Shown here: in pieces, positions 15,011 to 21,898 of the stretch
Position numbering within the stretch: the first letter of the stretch is position 1
How the letters are laid out: every line of letters begins with the position of its first letter
Origin: JBDGRJ01 sp042218115
GTDB lineage: Bacteria; Patescibacteriota; Patescibacteriia; Magasanikbacterales; UBA922
Direction of reading: 5' to 3'
Assembly: GCA_042218115.1 (NCBI GenBank)
Contig: JBDGRJ010000036.1
Coordinates: 1-23,349, forward strand
DNA: 23,349 nt
The notes under the pieces: model-generated
Databases searched by the model: none
Told to the model about the DNA's origin: nothing
Seen by the model: only the letters and a program-made list of their open reading frames with translations
Translations under genes and position numbers: made by a program

Positions 15011-15038
15011 ATGATAGCACAAATAAAAGGAATTGTAA
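15011..15038 (-). promoter_or_regulatory. Sigma70-like promoter of the small membrane-protein gene
   Basis: On the minus strand, TTACAA (15038-15033), a 16-base spacer, then TATCAT (15016-15011). The start near 15004 leaves only about 10 leader bases before the ATG at 14993. The -35 elements of this and the LCP promoter are six bases apart, back to back. Confidence 0.45.
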
Positions 15039-15044
15039 CTTTTC

Positions 15045-15073
15045 TTGCAAACGAGCCCTAAATAGACTATAAT
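15045..15073 (+). promoter_or_regulatory. Sigma70-like promoter of the LCP-der-pth-dprA operon, apparently leaderless
   Basis: TTGCAA (15045-15050), exactly 17 bases, then perfect TATAAT (15068-15073). A start site 6-8 bases beyond the -10 falls at 15079-15081, directly before the ATG at 15082. The mRNA would have zero to three leader bases. Confidence 0.6.
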
Positions 15074-15081
15074 TAATCTGT

Positions 15082-16524
15082 ATGAAAAATAACAAACCTG
15101 TAGATTTTCTTCAAAAAGAGAAAAAAATACAGCAGCAAGAATCCAGATGGAAAAAGTATTTGTTTTGGGCTCTAATTAGCGTAAGTTTAGTAGCTATTAT
15201 CACGGGAGCATCATTTGCCGCTATGCCTTCTAGTGCTTCCGACAGTCCGGAGGGCTTTGAAGATCAGAGCCTGCAGCCGAAAGAACCAAATGATTTTCTG
15301 CACCAGATAGGGAGTGTAATAAATAAAGCAGAGCAGGATAAGCTAAAAAACAGAGACAGGATAAATGTACTGCTGCTTGGTATGGGTGGACCCGGTCATG
15401 ATGGTCCTTATCTTACTGATACCATAATTATAGCAAGCATAAAGCCGGATACCGGCGAAGTGGCAATGGTGTCCATTCCCAGAGACCTAAGAGTTAAGAT
15501 TCCTGAGGTGGGGTATAGAAAAATTAATTATGTCAATGCCTACGGAGAATCAAAAAAAGAAAACTGGGGTGCAGCATATACCACCAAACTAATAGAAAAG
15601 AAGTTTGAGCTTGATATTCAATATTATGTCAGAGTAGATTTTGAGGCTTTTACGAGTATAGTAGATAAGATGGGAGGACTGAAGATAAATGTAACCAGAG
15701 GCTTCGTAGATGACAGCTACCCAGCTGAAAATAATAAATATCAAACTATTGAATTTGAACAAGGAGTCCAACAAATGGACGGAAAAAGAGCTTTGAAGTT
15801 CGCCCGCTCAAGACACGGAACAAACAACCAAAACTCTGATTTCTCCAGGGCTAGAAGACAACAAAAAGTGCTCCTAGCTGCCAAAAGAAAGGCCCTGTCT
15901 TATGATACTTTGACCGACCCAGACAAAATATACGGGATCTACAAATCTATGAACGAACACATTACCACTAATATGAACCTGTCCGATATTATGTCTATGG
16001 CTGATCTTGCTGAAAAAATAGATATACAAAAGATAAAGACCCTAGTGTTAAACAACGAGAAGGACGGACTATTAACCGCAAAAACCATAGACGGAGTTTT
16101 TTACTTAGTTCCTAAAAACGGAAACTTTGATAACATAAACCAAAAAATAAAAAATGTTTTCGACCTAAAGGAGGATCAACAAGTAGTAACAGCTACTACA
16201 AGCAGTACTCTATCCCCCGAACAGATAAGCCGCAGCGAGACTAACATAGAGATACAAAATGGCACTTGGCAGCCCGGGTTGGCTGCACAGACTAAAGAAG
16301 AGCTAACCGAAGCCTCCCTATCAGTTAGCACAATAGGTAATACAAACGAAAAACCTATAAAAAACAGCGGAATTTACAAGATAAATGATAATGTATCCAA
16401 AGAAACTCTAAGCAGAATAAAAAACAAAATAGATATCCCGGTCCAAAAGCAACTCAGGCCGGGAATTAAGATTTCTACCTCTACTGAAGTTTTGGTAATA
16501 CTAGGACAAGATTTTCAAAAATAA
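15082..16524 (+). CDS. LytR-CpsA-Psr (LCP) family cell-wall glycopolymer ligase
   Basis: LCP enzymes transfer lipid-linked glycopolymers to peptidoglycan at the outer face of the membrane. The protein has 480 residues. A cytoplasmic tail is followed by one membrane helix at about residues 28-47. The LCP domain covers about 90-270, with the core INVLLLGMGG (from residue 94), the Asp-Thr pair at 113-114 (LTDTIIIASI), SIPRDLRV (Arg134, Asp135), and a late GKRALKFARSRH that ends with DFSRARRQQ. Residues about 393-478 match a LytR_C-type C-terminal domain. It opens a four-gene operon with der, three bases downstream. The sugar mutase at 2488-3861 could contribute precursors, but no link is shown. 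The gene seems to be translated from a leaderless mRNA. Confidence 0.94.
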   Translation: MKNNKPVDFLQKEKKIQQQESRWKKYLFWALISVSLVAIITGASFAAMPSSASDSPEGFEDQSLQPKEPNDFLHQIGSVINKAEQDKLKNRDRINVLLLGMGGPGHDGPYLTDTIIIASIKPDTGEVAMVSIPRDLRVKIPEVGYRKINYVNAYGESKKENWGAAYTTKLIEKKFELDIQYYVRVDFEAFTSIVDKMGGLKINVTRGFVDDSYPAENNKYQTIEFEQGVQQMDGKRALKFARSRHGTNNQNSDFSRARRQQKVLLAAKRKALSYDTLTDPDKIYGIYKSMNEHITTNMNLSDIMSMADLAEKIDIQKIKTLVLNNEKDGLLTAKTIDGVFYLVPKNGNFDNINQKIKNVFDLKEDQQVVTATTSSTLSPEQISRSETNIEIQNGTWQPGLAAQTKEELTEASLSVSTIGNTNEKPIKNSGIYKINDNVSKETLSRIKNKIDIPVQKQLRPGIKISTSTEVLVILGQDFQK

Positions 16525-16527
16525 TAC

Positions 16528-17913
16528 ATGACAACACCAGCAAAAAAGTACGAAGAAAATTTACCTACAGTAGCTATAGTAGGCAGAACCAATGTAGGAA
16601 AATCCACCCTTTTTAATAGGCTGATCGAACAAGATAAGGCCATAGTTTCAGATACGAAAGGGACTACTCGCACCAGCAACGAAGAATATGTACTTTGGCG
16701 CGGAGAAAGATTTAAATTAATAGACACAGGGGGGCTGGACTTTGATCAATCCGCCCCGATGGAAGAGAAGATAAAAGCTCAAGTGAACAAGGCTCTCAAA
16801 CGAGCTGATATAATTATATTTCTCACCGACAGTAAAGAAGGAATTTTAAAACAAGAAAAAATAATAGCCAAGCAATTACAACAAGAAAGTTCTCAGGTAG
16901 TTTTGGCGGCTAATAAAGTAGATAACAAAACCGATGAAGATGCCTTTGCAGCCGAAGATTGGTATCGTCTCGGGTTCAGCAAACCCATTGAAATATCTGC
17001 TTTAAACGGCAGAAACATCGGCACTCTGCTAGAGCAGGTCTACAACAAACTTAAAGAACTAAATGCCTTTCAGAGATCTACAAAAGAAAAAGGTCAGATC
17101 GATGTCAGTATAATAGGTCGGCCAAATGCCGGAAAATCCACTCTGTTTAATAAATTAATAGGAGAAGAGGAAGTAGTAGTAAGCAATAAGGCGCATACTA
17201 CGAGAGAGCCGCACAACACCTCTGTCCTCTACACCAGAAAAGTGGCAGGAGAAGAACAAGAAGAGACGATAAATTTTATCGATACAGCGGGTATCAGAAA
17301 GAAGAAAAATATAAGCGAAGGAATAGAAAAAAAGGGGGTCCGCAAAAGTATCAATACCATAGAGAGCTCAGATGTCGTGCTATTTTTAATAGATGGAAAT
17401 AGAAAGATATCCAAACAAGATAAAAAGCTGGGCAGTCTACTAAAAAATAAGCTAAAAAGTGTTATTATAATAATAAACAAGTGGGATCTAGCTAAAGAAG
17501 GAGGACAAGAGCAACAACAGCATGTAAAACAACTTTTTTACAGAGACTTTCCGCATCTGGACTTCGCACCGGTAATGTTCGCCAGTGCCAAAACTGAATA
17601 TAATATACACAAAGTATTTCCGAGGATCATCAAAGCATGGGAAGCAAGACATATAGAGATACCAGAAGAAGGGTTGGACAGTTTTCTTAAGTCTGCCGCT
17701 AAAAGACACAAACCACGAAAGGGCAAAGGCACCAAAGATCCAGAATTGTTAGGTATGAAGCAAATCGGGGTAAATCCGATCGTATTTGAGTTGTATATCC
17801 AAGAGGGTGCACACTTAGCTGACAACTATGTTAATTATCTTTCAAATCGTCTCCGTGAACAGTTCGGCTTTTATGCCACTCCTGTACGCATCAAACCAAG
17901 AAAAGCTAATTAA
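16528..17913 (+). CDS. der: Ribosome-assembly GTPase Der (EngA)
   Basis: Tandem GTPase needed for 50S subunit maturation. It has 461 residues. The first G domain has GRTNVGKST (19-27), DTGG and NKVD. The second has GRPNAGKST (from residue 197), DTAGIRKK, NKWD and SAK. A KH-like C-terminal domain spans about 370-461. The N-terminus is about ten residues longer than usual before the first beta strand. The ATG lies three bases after the LCP stop, and pth starts six bases beyond the der stop, so translation is probably coupled. No Shine-Dalgarno. Confidence 0.98.
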   Translation: MTTPAKKYEENLPTVAIVGRTNVGKSTLFNRLIEQDKAIVSDTKGTTRTSNEEYVLWRGERFKLIDTGGLDFDQSAPMEEKIKAQVNKALKRADIIIFLTDSKEGILKQEKIIAKQLQQESSQVVLAANKVDNKTDEDAFAAEDWYRLGFSKPIEISALNGRNIGTLLEQVYNKLKELNAFQRSTKEKGQIDVSIIGRPNAGKSTLFNKLIGEEEVVVSNKAHTTREPHNTSVLYTRKVAGEEQEETINFIDTAGIRKKKNISEGIEKKGVRKSINTIESSDVVLFLIDGNRKISKQDKKLGSLLKNKLKSVIIIINKWDLAKEGGQEQQQHVKQLFYRDFPHLDFAPVMFASAKTEYNIHKVFPRIIKAWEARHIEIPEEGLDSFLKSAAKRHKPRKGKGTKDPELLGMKQIGVNPIVFELYIQEGAHLADNYVNYLSNRLREQFGFYATPVRIKPRKAN

Positions 17914-17919
17914 ATAAAT

Positions 17920-18471
17920 ATGGAACTTATAGTAGGTCTGGGCAACCCGGGAAAAGAATACAAAAAAACAAGGCATAATATCGGTTTTATGGTCTTAAAC
18001 GATCTGAGAAAGGAGCTGAAGATAGAGGACATATCAGAGTGGTCATTAAGTGATAAATTTAACGCAAAGATATCAGGCTGCCATATCGGTGGAGAAAAAA
18101 TTATACTGGCCAAACCTATGACCTATATGAATAAGTCCGGTGAAGCTGTAGAGCTAATCGGTGAATACTACAGCCTAACTCCAGAAGATCTTACAGTTGT
18201 CCATGATGATATAGACCTAGAATTCGGTCAAATAAAAGTACAAAAAAATATAAGCTCGGCCGGACACAATGGTGTTCAGTCAATAATAAATAGGTTGGGT
18301 ACCAAAAACTTCACCCGAGTGCGAGTAGGTATAGCTACAGAAAAGTTAGAACAAACGGACCCCTCTGATTTTGTGCTCTCAAAATTCGGCTGGTTCGAAA
18401 GAAGCAAACTTAAACAAGTCAGATCAGAGGCTGTGGAAAAACTGCAGAACATTGTTAATAAAAGAAACTAA
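17920..18471 (+). CDS. pth: Peptidyl-tRNA hydrolase
   Basis: Releases peptides from peptidyl-tRNA that has dropped off ribosomes, recycling the tRNA. It has 183 residues, typical of bacterial Pth. Catalytic and binding residues are in place: Asn9 in GLGNPG, His19 in TRHNIGF, Asp96 in VVHDDIDL, and Asn117 in SAGHNGVQSI. The RVRVGI strand and the late DFVLSKF motif are also present. It sits between der and dprA with six-base gaps on both sides, in one operon. Nothing unusual is visible apart from the missing Shine-Dalgarno. Confidence 0.98.
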   Translation: MELIVGLGNPGKEYKKTRHNIGFMVLNDLRKELKIEDISEWSLSDKFNAKISGCHIGGEKIILAKPMTYMNKSGEAVELIGEYYSLTPEDLTVVHDDIDLEFGQIKVQKNISSAGHNGVQSIINRLGTKNFTRVRVGIATEKLEQTDPSDFVLSKFGWFERSKLKQVRSEAVEKLQNIVNKRN

Positions 18472-18477
18472 AATTAC

Positions 18478-19548
18478 ATGAAAAAAGAGGCGATCTTATC
18501 TTACTTCCCCAAAATCACACATAACAGATGTCAAGCTTTATCTAATAAATTTGATTCCTGGCAAGAAATAAAAACAGCTAACTTCTCTCAGCTAAAATCC
18601 ATAGGCTGGGACAAAGAGACCATCGAAACTTTTTTATCCTGGACCAAAAATGTGGACCTTGAGGCCATAAAACAAGATTTGCAGAGAGAAGATATAAAAT
18701 GCTACACAAAAGAAGATAAAGAGTATCCCCACCTATTAAAGGAAATACACGATCCTCCACACTGTCTATTTACAAAAGGCAATTTAGTTCCAGAAGAGTT
18801 CGCTATCGGCGTAGTGGGGACTAGGAAATACAGCAAATACGGAAAGCAAGTCACATATAAACTAGTCAAAAAGCTGGCTCGAGCTGGTATCACCATAGTA
18901 AGCGGTCTAGCTTACGGCATAGATAGCTTTGCTCACAATGCCACCCTCAAAGCAGGAGGCAGAACCATTGCTGTACTGGGAGGCGGAGTTGACAATGATC
19001 ACATATATCCGGCAGAAAATAGAAACTTGGCTAAAAATATAATAAATTCAAATGGTGCAGTAATCTCAGAGTACTGCCCCGGAACACAGCCCACAAAATA
19101 CACCTTTCCGCAAAGAAACAGAATCATATCTGGATTATCTCAAGGCGTACTAGTAGTCGAGGCCGGACAGGACAGCGGTGCCTTAATTACAGCCGATGCG
19201 GCCTTGGATCAAAACCGTGAAGTTATGGCTGTTCCTCACCGAATTACCTCTAACAACGGAAAAGGTGTCAATCAACTAATAAAAGAGGGGGCTACCCCGA
19301 TCACTTCAGCCGAAGATGTATTCAATGAGTTTAGATATGAGTTCAACTCCAAAGAAAAGGAGATTGAAGCAGACTCAAAAGAAGAGGAGGCCCTTCTGCA
19401 ATACTTATCAGAGCAACCGACTCATGTAGATAAGCTGGTAGAAAAAACCGATATGAGCAGCAGCAAAGTTACCAGTACTCTATCTATGATGGAGATGAGA
19501 GGTGTAGTTGAGAACTTGGGAAATATGGAGTATGTACTCTCCAAGTAA
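18478..19548 (+). CDS. dprA: DNA-processing protein DprA
   Basis: Loads RecA onto incoming single-stranded DNA during natural transformation. It has 356 residues. An N-terminal helical domain (about 1-75) includes an RCQALSNKFDSWQEI-type SAM-like segment. The Rossmann-like core (about 100-290) has VGTRKYSKYGKQ (from residue 113), SGLAYGIDSFAH, AVLGGGVDNDHIYP and the FPQRNRIISGLS signature. A C-terminal winged-helix-like domain (about 300-356, ALLQYLSEQPTHVDKL) closes the protein. It is last in the LCP operon. With radA and recG nearby it suggests recombination of imported DNA, but no comEC or pilus gene is in view. No hairpin terminator is visible after the stop. Confidence 0.97.
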   Translation: MKKEAILSYFPKITHNRCQALSNKFDSWQEIKTANFSQLKSIGWDKETIETFLSWTKNVDLEAIKQDLQREDIKCYTKEDKEYPHLLKEIHDPPHCLFTKGNLVPEEFAIGVVGTRKYSKYGKQVTYKLVKKLARAGITIVSGLAYGIDSFAHNATLKAGGRTIAVLGGGVDNDHIYPAENRNLAKNIINSNGAVISEYCPGTQPTKYTFPQRNRIISGLSQGVLVVEAGQDSGALITADAALDQNREVMAVPHRITSNNGKGVNQLIKEGATPITSAEDVFNEFRYEFNSKEKEIEADSKEEEALLQYLSEQPTHVDKLVEKTDMSSSKVTSTLSMMEMRGVVENLGNMEYVLSK

Positions 19549-19593
19549 ATTAGCCTATTAATTAAATCCTATTTCAAAAAAAGTGGAACATTT

Positions 19594-19623
19594 TTGACAT
19601 TAACGTATTAATAGCTTTACAAT
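19594..19623 (+). promoter_or_regulatory. Sigma70-like promoter of topA-rel
   Basis: Perfect TTGACA (19594-19599), an 18-base spacer, then TACAAT (19618-19623). The start would be near 19630, giving a leader of about 34 AT-rich bases. It lies in the 115-base gap after dprA, the longest gap in the window, which otherwise shows nothing. Confidence 0.6.
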
Positions 19624-19663
19624 AATTTGTCGAGCCTAACTTAACAACAAATAAAAGTAAAAT

Positions 19664-21898
19664 ATGAGCAAATTAGTAATAGTTGAGTCACCAAAGAAAG
19701 CGAATACCATCTCAAAATTTCTACCTGATGATTACAAGGTAGAATCTTCCTATGGTCATGTTCGAGATCTACCAAAAAAAGAAATGGGGATCGAGCTGGA
19801 AAATGAAACTTTTGAACCCCAATACACCGTACCAAAAAACAAAGCACAGCGAGTCCGAGAGTTAAAACAAATGGCAAAAAAAAGCGATAAAGTTATATTT
19901 GCTACAGACGACGACCGGGAAGGTGAAGCTATATCATGGCACTTAGCACAACTTTTTGGTATTGATCCCGAAGAGGCTACTCGCATTGTCTTTCACGAAA
20001 TTACAAAAGACTCCATAGAAAAAGCCCTGGAAGAACCTCGCTCTATAGATAAAAAACTAGTAGATGCTCAACAAGCCCGCAGGGTTCTAGACCGGTTAGT
20101 GGGGTATGAGCTTTCACCGCTACTATGGAAGAAGGTCGCAAAAGGGCTATCTGCTGGAAGAGTCCAGTCCGTAGCACTGAAGTTCATAGTAGAAAGAGAG
20201 CGAGAGCGCAGAGAATTTGAGCCCAAGGAATACTGGTCCCTAATGGCAAAACTGAACAAAAACAACTCTGATCTGGAAGCAAAATTAAGAAGTAAAAATG
20301 AAGAAAAGCTAGACAAGTTTGCAATCTCTTCTGAAGAAGAAATGGACGAAGTGTTGAATGACTTGGAAGATGCTAAATATATAGTAAAAGAAATAAAAGA
20401 AAAACAAAAGAAGAAAAAACCAAAACCGCCATTCACCACCTCTTCTTTGCAGCAGAAAGCAAACTATACCTTAAACTTCTCCTCTAAAAAAACTATGACG
20501 ATCGCCCAACAGCTATACGAAGGAATTGACCTAGGCAATGGCGAACAAGAAGGACTAATAACTTATATGAGAACCGACTCATTATTCTTATCAGATAATT
20601 TTTTAGGGCGAGCAAACGGGTTCGTAGAATCAAATTTTGGAGAAAAATATCAACAATTTAGAAGATACAAAACCAAGTCAGATCAAGCACAGGAAGCACA
20701 CGAAGCAATAAGGCCCACCTCTCCGGAGAGAACCCCTAAATCCATAAAAGATGAGCTTACAAAAGACCAATACAAGCTGTACAACCTAATCTGGAAAAGA
20801 TCGCTAGCCACACAGATGGCTCCAGCTAAGATAAAACAAAAAAGAATAGATATTAAAGCTGGAAAATACGGGTTCAGAGCTACCGGCCAAACTATAGATT
20901 TTGACGGCTGGCTAAAACTTTACCCAAAGAAAGTAAAAGAGGAAACCCTACCGAAGCTTAAAATAGAAGATAAACTCAAATGCAAAGAGTTGGAACCAAA
21001 ACAACACTTTACCAAACCACCTGCACGCTTTTCTGACGCTACCCTGGTAAAGGAGCTCAAAAAACATGATATCGGTCGGCCTTCCACCTACGCCCCCACT
21101 ATCTCAAAAATTGAGCAGAGACAGTACGTATCGAGAGATGACAACCGAAAACTAAAACCTAACGATATTGCGTTTGTAGTAAATGATCTGCTGGAAGAAC
21201 ACTTTAGCAACATCGTAGACACGGATTTCACGGCTCAGATGGAGCAAGATCTGGATCACATAGCCAAAGGTGACCAGGATTGGAAGCCTATCATAAAAGA
21301 TTTTTATCAACCCTTTCATAAAAATGTAGAAGAAAAAACCGAAGAAATATCCAAACGCGAAGTTACAAAAGTAGAAGAGATAGGTAATGACCCTGAAACA
21401 GGAGAGCCAATATTTGTAAAAATAGGAAAATACGGACCATATGTTCAGAAAGGAACAAAAGAGGGGGACAAGCCTGATTTTGCCCCCATACCTGATGATA
21501 TGGACCTTCATAATATTGATATGGAGGATGCACAAAAACTACTCTCACTACCCAGAAAGCTTGGTACAGACGAAGATGACAATGATATAATAGTAGATGA
21601 GGGTCGATACGGCCCGTATCTAAAATATAATGGAGACAACTACTCTCTAGATGAGGATCAGAGTCCATACAACATTGATCTGGAGACTGCAAAGGAGATC
21701 ATCTCCAAGCAAAAAGAAGAAAGGGAGAAAAAAACAATCAATACATTTGACAATGGAGATATAAAAGTATTAAATGGACCATACGGGCCCTATGTAACTG
21801 ATGGAGACACCAATGTCTCTATCCCCGACGATACAGAGCCTGAAAACTTAGACAAAGAAGACTGTAAACAACTAATCGAACAAAAAAATGGAGGCTGA
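19664..21898 (+). CDS. topA: DNA topoisomerase I with three C-terminal repeats and no zinc fingers
   Basis: Type IA topoisomerase that relaxes negative supercoils. It has 744 residues. The TOPRIM domain has Glu8 (VIVESPKKA) and Asp82-Asp83-Asp84 (TDDDREGEA). The catalytic tyrosine is Tyr301 in ITYMRTDS. The core ends at about residue 555. The C-terminal region has three GxYGPY repeats (KIGKYGPYVQKG, EGRYGPYLKYN, NGPYGPYVTDG), matching the Toprim C-terminal repeat family. The Cys4 zinc fingers found in the E. coli enzyme are absent. The stop overlaps the rel start by 11 bases, so the two are translationally coupled. No Shine-Dalgarno. Confidence 0.97.
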   Translation: MSKLVIVESPKKANTISKFLPDDYKVESSYGHVRDLPKKEMGIELENETFEPQYTVPKNKAQRVRELKQMAKKSDKVIFATDDDREGEAISWHLAQLFGIDPEEATRIVFHEITKDSIEKALEEPRSIDKKLVDAQQARRVLDRLVGYELSPLLWKKVAKGLSAGRVQSVALKFIVERERERREFEPKEYWSLMAKLNKNNSDLEAKLRSKNEEKLDKFAISSEEEMDEVLNDLEDAKYIVKEIKEKQKKKKPKPPFTTSSLQQKANYTLNFSSKKTMTIAQQLYEGIDLGNGEQEGLITYMRTDSLFLSDNFLGRANGFVESNFGEKYQQFRRYKTKSDQAQEAHEAIRPTSPERTPKSIKDELTKDQYKLYNLIWKRSLATQMAPAKIKQKRIDIKAGKYGFRATGQTIDFDGWLKLYPKKVKEETLPKLKIEDKLKCKELEPKQHFTKPPARFSDATLVKELKKHDIGRPSTYAPTISKIEQRQYVSRDDNRKLKPNDIAFVVNDLLEEHFSNIVDTDFTAQMEQDLDHIAKGDQDWKPIIKDFYQPFHKNVEEKTEEISKREVTKVEEIGNDPETGEPIFVKIGKYGPYVQKGTKEGDKPDFAPIPDDMDLHNIDMEDAQKLLSLPRKLGTDEDDNDIIVDEGRYGPYLKYNGDNYSLDEDQSPYNIDLETAKEIISKQKEEREKKTINTFDNGDIKVLNGPYGPYVTDGDTNVSIPDDTEPENLDKEDCKQLIEQKNGG

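Noticed and set aside
19549..19663. Intrinsic terminator or riboswitch between dprA and topA
   Set aside because: I found no stable GC stem or U tract, only the topA promoter and AT-rich leader.
21152..21535. 127-residue minus-strand ORF opposite topA
   Set aside because: Hydrophobic low-complexity antisense of an Asp/Glu/Lys-rich coding region, covered by a well-supported topA frame.
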